Source: Mucilaginibacter sabulilitoris
GTDB lineage: Bacteria > Bacteroidota > Bacteroidia > Sphingobacteriales > Sphingobacteriaceae
DNA length: 64,000 nt
Direction of reading: 5' to 3'
Assembly (NCBI RefSeq): GCF_034262375.1
Contig: NZ_CP139558.1
Location: forward strand, 5,270,001-5,334,000
Position 1 is the first letter of the stretch. Each line of letters begins with the position of its first letter. A program made the translations under genes and the position numbers. The notes beneath the pieces are model-generated. The model ran no database searches. It saw only the letters and a program-made list of their open reading frames with translations, and had not been told where the DNA came from. Shown piece by piece: positions 53,083-60,809 of the stretch.

Positions 53083-54479
53083 TATACAGGTATTTCGCTT
53101 CGTAATTGTTCCAGGTATTCGCGTTTATCATCACGGTAAAAAATGTTCATAGTTTCAAACGGGATGATCTGCATGTCTTTATTTACAATATGTACGCATG
53201 ATTTTTTAATGGCACGTACATCAAAGTTCTGCGCATCGATAAACTGCATAATGATCACTCTGAACAGGTTATCATAACTCAGGCTGGGGGCGTCAATTTC
53301 GGGCAGACAGCACAGCAGCGAGTGCAAATGCTCCTTTGCCTTATCAACTGAATTACCCGTGCTGAACATATTGAGCAAATGCCCTTTCAACCGTTCGTCC
53401 TGCTCATACACAATGGTGTTACGGGAGTTATCCAGCAGATCGTCGGGGTTTATCATGCGTGTTAGCGGAATTACCTCACCGCCCAGTTTTAGCGCATAGC
53501 CCATCACCAGCGCATCCGGGTTGCAGGGTACCGGTATCAGGTCGTTTTTATTAAATATGTTAGTTTGTTCCAGTATGGCAGTACGTACTTCGGTCAGGGT
53601 ATAACGGTCGGTTTGCTCATTAAAATTCTCCAACCGGCCGGCCTGCTGCGTAGGCTGAAAGGTTACGCCGCGCACGCAAGGCTGTTTCAGCGCGTATTCA
53701 ATAATCTTCCCTATTTCATCGGTATTTAAGTCTTTTTGCAGGGTAACCACCAACGTGGTGGAGAGGTTATATTTATTCAGATTTTCAATGGCTTTTATCC
53801 TTACTTCACGCAGATCTTCGCCCCTGAGTTGTTCTAACGCTTCTTTCCTAAAGGAATCAAACTGCAGGTAAATCTCAAAATCGGGCATATAGCTGGCCAG
53901 TCGTTTTACAAACTGTTCGTCCTTGGCAATCCTGATGCCGTTAGTGTTCACCATCAGGTGTTTAATGGGTTTTGTTTTGGCTATGTCCAGTATTTCAAAA
54001 AACTGCGGATGTACGGTTGGTTCGCCCCCGCTTATTTGTACCACATCGGGCTGGCCTTCATTTTCAACAACTACATCAAACATCTGCTCAATTTCGTCCA
54101 GGGTGCGGTGCCTCCCGTAACTGGGCGAAGACATGGCATAGCACGTAGGGCAGCTTAAATTACACCTGTCGGTAACTTCTACCACAGTAAGGCAGGAGTG
54201 CTGCTCGTGATCCTGGCACAGGCCACAATCATACGGACAACCATAATGTGTTTTAGCGTTAAATTTAAGCGGCATTTCGCTGCGCTTAGCGTAGTTACGG
54301 CAGTTTTTATAATAGTCTACATCGGTGGCTATCAGCACCTTTTCAAAACCATGCTGGCGGCAGTTCTTGAGCATGTAAACTTTATTATCCTCAAAAACTA
54401 TCTTGGCATCAACCCTGCGCAAACAGGTAGAGCAAATGCTCTGCGTAAAATCATAATATATGTACGGACGTTCAGGCAT
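53082..54479 (-). CDS. Radical SAM enzyme of the MJ0619 / tetraether lipid synthase (Tes)-like family
   Basis: The 465-aa protein has the radical SAM motif Cys106-x3-Cys110-x2-Cys113 in VTDRCNLSCPTCYA, preceded by an extra cysteine region: Cys16-x-x-Cys19 and Cys40, as in a rubredoxin-like site, and GCPYDCGLCQDHEQHSC (Cys81, 85, 88, 96), an auxiliary-cluster motif. This cysteine layout matches methanogen MJ0619, first described as a pterin methylating enzyme and later shown, with its relatives, to join lipid chains into tetraethers (Tes). A C-terminal domain (about 300-465) carries more Cys residues. It overlaps the Lgt-like gene by 8 nt and the small membrane protein gene by 1 nt. Substrate in this organism is unknown; a lipid is the leading guess. 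Confidence 0.82.
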   Translation of the reverse strand: MPERPYIYYDFTQSICSTCLRRVDAKIVFEDNKVYMLKNCRQHGFEKVLIATDVDYYKNCRNYAKRSEMPLKFNAKTHYGCPYDCGLCQDHEQHSCLTVVEVTDRCNLSCPTCYAMSSPSYGRHRTLDEIEQMFDVVVENEGQPDVVQISGGEPTVHPQFFEILDIAKTKPIKHLMVNTNGIRIAKDEQFVKRLASYMPDFEIYLQFDSFRKEALEQLRGEDLREVRIKAIENLNKYNLSTTLVVTLQKDLNTDEIGKIIEYALKQPCVRGVTFQPTQQAGRLENFNEQTDRYTLTEVRTAILEQTNIFNKNDLIPVPCNPDALVMGYALKLGGEVIPLTRMINPDDLLDNSRNTIVYEQDERLKGHLLNMFSTGNSVDKAKEHLHSLLCCLPEIDAPSLSYDNLFRVIIMQFIDAQNFDVRAIKKSCVHIVNKDMQIIPFETMNIFYRDDKREYLEQLRSEIPV

Positions 54480-55221
54480 AAGCTTTTATAAGTTTTGAGG
54501 GATATAAAAATACTTTATAATAATACAAAATACCACTGATACAAACCAATTGTATTACCGACAACCCAAAATCAAAAAAGTAATCGGGCTTTATAAATTC
54601 AATCAACAGCCTGAATAGCAGATAGCTCACCATAAACACCTTAAAGCGTGCGCCACCGGCAAAACTGTGCTTCTTTTCAATAAGCTGCAATGCTACCCAA
54701 AGCAGCAGCCAGAATATAATCTCATACAAATTGGTAGGATGCCTGCGGATGCCATCGCCAAAATCAATAGCCCAGGGCAGGTTTGATGCTATGCCATAAG
54801 TGCCGTCTTCCAGTCCTGCCAGGAAACAACCCGTTCGCCCGATGATCATGGCCAATATAAGTGGATAAACCATCATATCTCCCGATGAAACCGTTACCCC
54901 TATCTGCTTTTTGGTAAGCTCTACCCCTATTAAGCCGCCCAGCATACCGCCAACAATGGTTTTGTTGCCCATAAAATAGATCAACCCAAAATGCGACAAT
55001 AACATAGGGTTCTCCAATACTCCCACTACATGCGACCCCACAAAAGCCCCAAAAGCCGCACCTATAAATATGAGCAGGCGGTTATGATCGCTAATCTGAT
55101 CAACGGTTTGCCTGCGCAGATAAAGATAGTAACGATAGCCCACAAAGTAACTGAGGGTTTCGCACACAAAATGCACCGGGATATGTGATTTGCCTATGGT
55201 TATATTTACCGGAAAATGCAA
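54472..55221 (-). CDS. Prolipoprotein diacylglyceryl transferase (Lgt) paralogue with altered active site
   Basis: The 249-aa protein has about seven membrane helices and the Lgt outline: VGGMLGGLIG at 90-99, IGRTGCFLAG at 127-136, HPTNLYE at 161-167 and LLFRLLIEF at 201-209. Compared with E. coli Lgt, Arg143 (here Arg129), Arg239 (Arg204) and Asp129 (Asp115) are kept, but essential His103 is Val90 and Asn146 is Cys132. It is therefore unlikely to be the housekeeping Lgt. Lgt transfers diacylglyceryl from phosphatidylglycerol; a role in handling phospholipid for the radical SAM enzyme is plausible but unproven. It is the first gene of the operon, overlapping the next by 8 nt. Confidence 0.8.
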   Translation of the reverse strand: MHFPVNITIGKSHIPVHFVCETLSYFVGYRYYLYLRRQTVDQISDHNRLLIFIGAAFGAFVGSHVVGVLENPMLLSHFGLIYFMGNKTIVGGMLGGLIGVELTKKQIGVTVSSGDMMVYPLILAMIIGRTGCFLAGLEDGTYGIASNLPWAIDFGDGIRRHPTNLYEIIFWLLLWVALQLIEKKHSFAGGARFKVFMVSYLLFRLLIEFIKPDYFFDFGLSVIQLVCISGILYYYKVFLYPSKLIKAYA

Positions 55222-55277
55222 GGTTATAATAATATAAGCCCTAAAATACTCTTTTTATTTTATGCCTTGTTCTGAAA

Positions 55278-55582
55278 AGACTCACCCCGGCATCGCTTCG
55301 CTTGCCGACCCTCTACGGCTTCGCCGCAAAGAGGGTGCAGGAACTTTTTATTATATGTTGTATTGCATTACTTATTCAGTAACCCTTCCTCTTTCCCCAA
55401 CCCTCTTTACGGCGAAGCCGTAGAGTCAAGTTCACCCCTGCCTTTATAATAACGTTATCCACAAAATTTCTGTTTTTACCCCCCCCTGCCCCCCCCCATT
55501 TCAACAATAACAATAGTTGTTAAAAACTGTCTTTATCAGACCAAAGGAGGGTGATCCAGCGTAGCGCAGATCGGGTGAGTCT
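55278..55582. repeat. Composite repeat, copy B (flanks the radical-SAM operon)
   Basis: It starts AGACTCACCCCGGCATCGC and ends GTGATCCAGCGTAGCGC with GGGTGAGTCT; the outer 10 bp (AGACTCACCC/GGGTGAGTCT) are perfect inverted copies. Inside are ACCCTCTACGGCTTCGCC, its inverted partner near 55413-55430, and a C-run stretch. It is oriented like copy A. No gene is seen in the 55222-55638 gap. Confidence 0.78.
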
Positions 55583-55638
55583 CCCCCATTTTTAACTTCC
55601 CCCCATCCTTTGTATATTGGGCTCTCAAATACGTATTA

Positions 55639-57630
55639 ATGAAATTAACATTTACCAGCCTTGCATTGCTTGCCGGTTTAGCGCTCAATGTGCAGGCACA
55701 GCAAAGAAATATCAATCCCGACGATACTACCTCCAACTACAACCCGGCCGAAGCTTTTTCGCCGCAGTTTTATACCGACAAGGGAAATGATTTTCATGCA
55801 GCCAATGGTAACCCAGGTCCGCGGTACTGGCAAAACCGGGCCAACTACACGCTGAACGTAAAGCTGGATACCGCTGCCAAAACCATCAGCGGTACCGAAA
55901 CTATCGATTATATCAACAACAGTCCTGATGCCTTACAATACTTGTGGCTGCAAATGGACCAGAACACTTATAAAAAAGATGCCCGCTCCAACTTTGTAAC
56001 CGGCAAAGTGCCTAACCCGGCCGATCATACCACCGGCTACCAGATTGAATCGGTAGCGGTTGAGGAAGGTGGCGTAACCAAAGAGGTGAAATATGTGATT
56101 AGCGACGCGCGCATGCAAATACGCCTGTCAAAAGCGGTATTGCCTAACAAAGGAACCATCCGCCTAAAAATTAAATACCATTACACCATTCCTGGTGCTT
56201 TCGGGGGCCGTACCGATTATGCAGATACCAAAAACGGGAAGATATTTGAAATTGCACAATGGTTTCCGCGTATGTGCGTGTATGATGATAGTCGCGGCTG
56301 GGACACCTTACCATTTTTGGGCAGCGGCGAGTTTTACCTGGACTATGGTGATATTGACTACAGTGTAAATGTTCCCTGGGATATGATCGTAGCCGGCTCG
56401 GGTGAGTTGCAAAACCCTAAAGAAGTGTTAACTGCCAAACAAATAGCCCGTTTGGAATCTGCCCGTAACAGCGACAAAACCGTAATGATCCGCGACCTGG
56501 CTGAGGTGAACGACCCGGCAAGTCGCCCGGTGCAAAAAGGCACCCTTACCTGGCACTTTAAAATGCTCAACACCCGCGATGTGGCCTTCGGCGCGTCTAA
56601 AGCCTTTATATGGGATGCCGCCCGTGTAAACCTGCCCGGTGGCAAAAAATCATTGGCCATGAGTGTTTACCCTGCCGAAAGCTATGGCAACGATGCCTGG
56701 GGCAGAGCTACCGAATACCTGAAAAAATCAATCGAATATTTCTCTGAAAAATGGTTTGTTTACCCTTATCCTGTTGCCGTTAATGAGGCGGGTATTGCAG
56801 GAGGTATGGAATATCCCGGTATTGTGTTTGATGGCATTACCGACAAAGGCGCTGTATTATACTGGGTAACTGCACATGAAATTGGCCATAACTGGTTCCC
56901 GATGATCGTAGGATCTGACGAGCGCCGCTTTGCCTGGATGGACGAAGGTTTGAACACTTTTATTGACGTGTATGCTTCAGATGCGTTTAACAAAGGTGAG
57001 TATGCTCCGAAACGCGACAGCGAATATGCTGAGAATGGCGGCAATCCGGCCGATGAGATTATCCCTTTTATTACCGCACCGGGATCGCCAACTATCATGA
57101 CCGCGCCCGACGCCATTGCCGAAAAATACCGTCACCCCCTCACCTATTTTAAACCCGCTTTCGGACTGGTTTTGCTTCGGGAGCAGATACTGGGTAAGGA
57201 CAGGTTTGATTATGCTTTCCGCAACTATATAAACCAATGGGCCTATAAACATCCGCAGCCGGACGACTTTTTCCGCTCGATGGAAAACGGTGCCGGCGAA
57301 GACCTGAGCTGGTTCTGGAAAGGCTGGTTCTACAACAACTGGACACTCGACCTGGCGCTCATTGATGCCAAACAGGTAGATAATAAGACAGGGAAAGGCA
57401 TAAGTATTACCGTGGTAAGCAAGCAAAAACTGCCTATGCCATTTACGGTAGAGATAAAATATAAAGACGGCAGCAAAGCCCGCACCTACCTGCCCGTTGA
57501 AACCTGGCTGCAAAGCAAACAGATAACCCTAACCCTGCCTACAAACCAGGAAGCAGAAAGCGTAACCGTTGACCCTGATGCCGCCCTGCCCGATTTGAAC
57601 AGGAAGAATAATATGTTGAAGGTGAAATAG
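55639..57630 (+). CDS. M1 family zinc metallopeptidase
   Basis: The 663-aa secreted protein has a signal peptide ending NVQAQQR, an N-terminal beta saddle (about 60-260) and the gluzincin core: GIAGGMEYPG (exopeptidase-type GxMEN-like site), HEIGHNW near residue 413 and the third zinc ligand Glu in WMDEGLNTF about 22 residues later. This is the M1 aminopeptidase fold; the GGMEYPG site replaces GAMEN, as in the Bacteroidota secreted subgroup. It probably acts in the periplasm or on the surface. It stands alone, upstream of an AT-rich orphan gene. Confidence 0.92.
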   Translation: MKLTFTSLALLAGLALNVQAQQRNINPDDTTSNYNPAEAFSPQFYTDKGNDFHAANGNPGPRYWQNRANYTLNVKLDTAAKTISGTETIDYINNSPDALQYLWLQMDQNTYKKDARSNFVTGKVPNPADHTTGYQIESVAVEEGGVTKEVKYVISDARMQIRLSKAVLPNKGTIRLKIKYHYTIPGAFGGRTDYADTKNGKIFEIAQWFPRMCVYDDSRGWDTLPFLGSGEFYLDYGDIDYSVNVPWDMIVAGSGELQNPKEVLTAKQIARLESARNSDKTVMIRDLAEVNDPASRPVQKGTLTWHFKMLNTRDVAFGASKAFIWDAARVNLPGGKKSLAMSVYPAESYGNDAWGRATEYLKKSIEYFSEKWFVYPYPVAVNEAGIAGGMEYPGIVFDGITDKGAVLYWVTAHEIGHNWFPMIVGSDERRFAWMDEGLNTFIDVYASDAFNKGEYAPKRDSEYAENGGNPADEIIPFITAPGSPTIMTAPDAIAEKYRHPLTYFKPAFGLVLLREQILGKDRFDYAFRNYINQWAYKHPQPDDFFRSMENGAGEDLSWFWKGWFYNNWTLDLALIDAKQVDNKTGKGISITVVSKQKLPMPFTVEIKYKDGSKARTYLPVETWLQSKQITLTLPTNQEAESVTVDPDAALPDLNRKNNMLKVK

Positions 57631-57666
57631 AGCCTCACCCAAGCCCTCTCCTTTGGAGAGGGCTTA
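57631..57666. repeat. C-run/G-run repeat fragment (CCCTCTCC type)
   Basis: AGCCTCACCCAAGCCCTCTCC and GGAGAGGGCTT form a short hairpin right after the M1 peptidase stop. It is a half copy of the element at 63757-63832. Confidence 0.6.
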
Positions 57667-57708
57667 AAAATTAACTTGAAATCGCGGAGATAGCCAACGA
57701 AAATAATA

Positions 57709-58164
57709 ATGATTTCAGAAATAGAGCAAGAGACATCCGATATTGACTGGTTTTTCACTAATGGAAAAGAAATTGGATTTGTAGCATCAAGTGGTGGTAA
57801 ACTACCTAATTCTATTTCAAATAAATCATTAGATGAAATAAAGCTACTGGTTGATTATTTTAGGAGTTTGCCACAGAAAAGTGAGGTATCTATAAATCCA
57901 AATCTTAATCAATTTATTATACCTGGCACAAATAAGAAAAGCTACCTTTCTTATTTTATTGAAATGACTGAAAAAGGTCTTTTTTCATTTGATAAAAGTG
58001 TTTCAAATAGGTTTTCAGATACTAATTATCATTTAGTAACAAAACCCATGGATCCATTTCAAATTTCTGATCTGCCATTAGAAATACTTAAAATATTAAC
58101 CAAAACAACTATTAAAGGGGATATCGGGCTAAATTTAAATGTGGCCTGTTTTGACAACCAATAA
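57709..58164 (+). CDS. AT-rich orphan gene, unknown function (151 aa)
   Basis: The 151-aa product has no signal peptide or membrane helix. It begins MISEIEQETSDIDWFFTNGKE and has a plausible alpha/beta pattern with FIEMTEKGLFSFDKSV in the middle and VACFDNQ at the end. I do not recognise the family. By eye its GC is clearly lower than that of its neighbours, and it sits among repeats, so recent transfer is plausible. Small proteins of this style often turn out to be immunity proteins of polymorphic toxins, but no toxin gene is adjacent. Confidence 0.6.
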   Translation: MISEIEQETSDIDWFFTNGKEIGFVASSGGKLPNSISNKSLDEIKLLVDYFRSLPQKSEVSINPNLNQFIIPGTNKKSYLSYFIEMTEKGLFSFDKSVSNRFSDTNYHLVTKPMDPFQISDLPLEILKILTKTTIKGDIGLNLNVACFDNQ

Positions 58165-58612
58165 TCTCTCTGCTACCGCAAGTGCATTCTACTATAAACT
58201 TCGACTCCTGAGACGTCTCTCCTTGTGGTTGCCCGAGTTTTGTCAAATCCCGGTATCCGAAGTCTCCGACTTCGGATAATTATGCCAGTAGTCTTCAGAC
58301 TACCCGAATAAAATCTTACTATCCTATATCAAATTATTCATCAAAAAAGCCAAAACTTCTTAAACTTTTATAATCCGCCAAAAATTTGTTAAAACGCATT
58401 AATATTGATGATTTTATTATTGTTTAGGAATACTTTTGAATGAATTTCGGATGCATTTGAATGTTTATATGTTAAAATAAGAGTTTAAAAAGTTCCGGAT
58501 AAAGAGCCTCAACCATATTCCGAATTTTAAAAGACAAGGTTCTCAAAAACCGTTCACCTCATTAATTTGTCAATCTTACAATCCATATTAAACTATTAAT
58601 AACCTAAAGCTT
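58165..58612. other. Gap with two hairpins between orphan gene and mqnC
   Basis: No gene is seen. ATCCGAAGTC-tcc-GACTTCGGAT at 58255-58277 and GTAGTCT-TC-AGACTAC at 58288-58303 are perfect hairpins, probably parts of a dispersed repeat. The remainder to 58612 is AT-rich and presumably holds the mqnC promoter. Confidence 0.6.
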
Positions 58613-58620
58613 TATCTTTG
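58613..58620 (+). promoter_or_regulatory. -7 element abutting the mqnC start
   Basis: TATCTTTG matches TAnnTTTG and ends 4 nt before the ATG at 58625, which would give a leaderless transcript. No TTG is found at -33. Confidence 0.45.
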
Positions 58621-58624
58621 TTAA

Positions 58625-59749
58625 ATGAACACAGCCGATCTGTTGCAACGCTCTTTGCGGTTTGATTTTTTGACCCAGGATGAAGGGGTTTACCTGTATA
58701 ATAATGCGTCTACCGCCGATCTGATGTATACCGCCAACGAACTGCGTAAAAAGCAGGTTCCACATGGCAAGGTTACCTGGCAAATAGATCGTAATGTTAA
58801 TACTACCAATGTTTGTATAGCCAACTGCAAGTTCTGCAACTTTTTCCGCAGGCCTGGCCATGACGAAAGCTATATTACTGATATTGAGACTTATAAAAAG
58901 AAAATAGAGGAAACTTTTCGTTACGGCGGCGACCAACTCCTGTTGCAGGGCGGTCATCATCCCGATCTTGGTTTGCAGTTTTATACCGACCTCTTCAGGG
59001 AGCTTAAACAGCTGTACCCCAAGCTAAAACTACATTCCTTAGGTCCGCCGGAAATTGCACACGTAGCCAAACTGGAAGGCATGGCTCATATAGATGTGCT
59101 GCGCGCTATGAAAGAAGCCGGACTGGATTCGCTCCCTGGTGCTGGTGCCGAAATACTGAACGACCGCGTACGCCGCCTGATATCAAAGGGCAAATGCGGC
59201 GGGCAGGAATGGCTTGACGTAATGCGTGCCGCTCATCAATTAAACCTGCCTACATCGGCAACCATGATGTTTGGGCATATTGAAACTATTGCAGAACGCT
59301 TTGAACACCTCGTTTGGATTCGCGAAGTGCAAGCCGAAAAGCCTGAAGATCATTACGGTTTCGTAGCATTTATACCCTGGCCATTCCAGGATGATGGCAC
59401 GCTTTTGCGTAAAGTGCGTGGCATCACCAACAACGTAACCGGCGACGAATATATCCGTATGATAGCCCTGAGCCGCATTATGCTGCCCAATATCAAAAAC
59501 ATACAGGCATCATGGCTTACAGTTGGCAAGCAGGTAGCCCAGTTGTGTTTACATGCCGGCGCAAATGATTTTGGATCGATCATGATCGAGGAAAATGTGG
59601 TTTCGGCAGCCGGTGCACCGCACAGGTTTACCGCCAAAGGCATACAGGAATCCATCATAGAAGCCGGTTTTGAACCGCAGCTGCGCACTCAAAAATACGA
59701 CTGGCGTGATATCCCCGCCGAAATTGAAGAACAGGTTATAAATTATTAG
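58625..59749 (+). CDS. mqnC: Cyclic dehypoxanthinyl futalosine synthase
   Basis: The 374-aa radical SAM enzyme of the futalosine menaquinone pathway has the motif DRNVNTTNVCIANCKFCNFFRRPG with Cys-x3-Cys-x2-Cys, then LLQGGHHPDLGLQFY, SLGPPEIAHVAKLEG, ATMMFGHIETIAERFEHLVWIREVQ, GFVAFIPWPFQ and GSIMIEENVVSAAGA. The last two motifs are diagnostic for MqnC rather than MqnE. It cyclises dehypoxanthine futalosine. Other mqn genes are not in the window. The start follows directly after a -7 box. Confidence 0.93.
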   Translation: MNTADLLQRSLRFDFLTQDEGVYLYNNASTADLMYTANELRKKQVPHGKVTWQIDRNVNTTNVCIANCKFCNFFRRPGHDESYITDIETYKKKIEETFRYGGDQLLLQGGHHPDLGLQFYTDLFRELKQLYPKLKLHSLGPPEIAHVAKLEGMAHIDVLRAMKEAGLDSLPGAGAEILNDRVRRLISKGKCGGQEWLDVMRAAHQLNLPTSATMMFGHIETIAERFEHLVWIREVQAEKPEDHYGFVAFIPWPFQDDGTLLRKVRGITNNVTGDEYIRMIALSRIMLPNIKNIQASWLTVGKQVAQLCLHAGANDFGSIMIEENVVSAAGAPHRFTAKGIQESIIEAGFEPQLRTQKYDWRDIPAEIEEQVINY

Positions 59750-59751
59750 TA

Positions 59752-59838
59752 TCTAGTTTTGGGTATGAGTTTTGAGTTTTACTTCTAATCTAATATTAAT
59801 ATTACTCAAAACTTACCACTCATTACTCACCACTTAAA
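59752..59838. repeat. Dispersed inverted repeat (GAGTTTTGAGTT family), copy 2
   Basis: TAGTTTTGGGTATGAGTTTTGAGTTTT is mirrored by ACTCAAAACTTACCACTCATTACTC. It is related to 40480-40560 and lies between mqnC and scpB. Confidence 0.7.
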
Positions 59839-59840
59839 AA

Positions 59841-60392
59841 ATGGAACATCACATTGAGGCATTAATTTTCGCGTCGGAACAGGGTATCCGTTTAGAGGAA
59901 ATTATGTATTGCCTGCAGGCCGCATTTGAACGCGATTTCACTACCGAAGAGGTTACTGAAAGTATAAACGCCATTCAAAATAAATATTTGGCCGATAACC
60001 TGGCAATTGAACTGGTTAAAATAAATAACGGCTACCAGTTTTTAACAAAAAAGCAGTATCATCCGGTAATTAACCTGCTACAGCTACAACGCTCCAAAAA
60101 ACGCCTCACCCAGGCGGCTTTAGAAACGCTGGCCATTATTGCTTATAAACAACCGGTAACTAAAACCGATGTTGAACAAATACGAGGCGTAAATTGCGAT
60201 TACTCGATACAAAAATTGCTCGAAAAGGAGCTTATTGCTATTATTGGGAAGTCGGAAAGTATTGGAAAACCCATTTTATATGGCACCAGCAACATGTTTA
60301 TGGACTATTTTGGAATAAACAGCATAGAGGAATTACCTCAAATTAAGGATTTTACAACCAGCAGTGTTGCCATTGGCGAGCAAACAGAATAA
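59841..60392 (+). CDS. scpB: Segregation and condensation protein B
   Basis: The 183-aa protein consists of two winged-helix domains: the first opens IEALIFASEQGIRLEEIMYCL, the second contains LTQAALETLAIIAYKQPVTKTDVEQIRGVNCDYSIQKLLEKELI, the ScpB signature, and YGTSNMFMDYFGINSIEELP at the end. ScpB with ScpA and SMC condenses chromosomes. Length is normal. scpA is not adjacent, as is common in this phylum. Confidence 0.95.
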   Translation: MEHHIEALIFASEQGIRLEEIMYCLQAAFERDFTTEEVTESINAIQNKYLADNLAIELVKINNGYQFLTKKQYHPVINLLQLQRSKKRLTQAALETLAIIAYKQPVTKTDVEQIRGVNCDYSIQKLLEKELIAIIGKSESIGKPILYGTSNMFMDYFGINSIEELPQIKDFTTSSVAIGEQTE

Positions 60393-60530
60393 TTTTAAAA
60401 GATATTTTTAATAAAAATGATTTTAATTATTTTTACTACTGAATTAGCCGATAAAAGTAACCCATAAAATTTATACTTTTAGGCCTATTTAATTTATATT
60501 GATAAAGTTTTACAAATAAAATCCGTTACA

Positions 60531-60725
60531 ATGGGAGCGCCAAAAAAACCGACCACTAAAAAGATCGACAACTCGGAAGATGAACTTGATGAAGACGATG
60601 ATCAACTTACTCCTGCTAAGAAAAAAGTAGTTGATGAGGATGAGGATGATTATGATCTGCCTTTAGATGATGATCTGGGTAGAGGTTATGAATCATTTGA
60701 CGATGACGACGACGACGATTATTAA
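60531..60725 (+). CDS. Very acidic 64-aa protein
   Basis: The product starts MGAPKKPTTKKIDNSEDE, has a basic patch PAKKKVVDE in the middle and ends in a run of Asp before a final Tyr (SFDDDDDDDY). About 26 of 64 residues are Asp or Glu. There is no membrane segment; it should be disordered and soluble. It is followed by a good terminator, which supports its being a real gene. I do not know the family; charge mimicry of nucleic acid or chaperone-like binding are possible. Confidence 0.75.
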   Translation: MGAPKKPTTKKIDNSEDELDEDDDQLTPAKKKVVDEDEDDYDLPLDDDLGRGYESFDDDDDDDY

Positions 60726-60748
60726 TTTTTAATACATAACTAATTTAC

Positions 60749-60784
60749 AAAGCATTCAGAGGTATGCCCCTGAATGCTTTTTTT
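60749..60784 (+). terminator. Intrinsic terminator after the acidic protein gene
   Basis: AAAGCATTCAGAGG and CCCCTGAATGCTTT pair around TATG (one A-C mismatch), followed by TTTT. It overlaps the false 5' extension of the next ORF. Confidence 0.85.
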
Positions 60785-60809
60785 ATATTCAGCCTTCCTA
60801 ACATTACCT

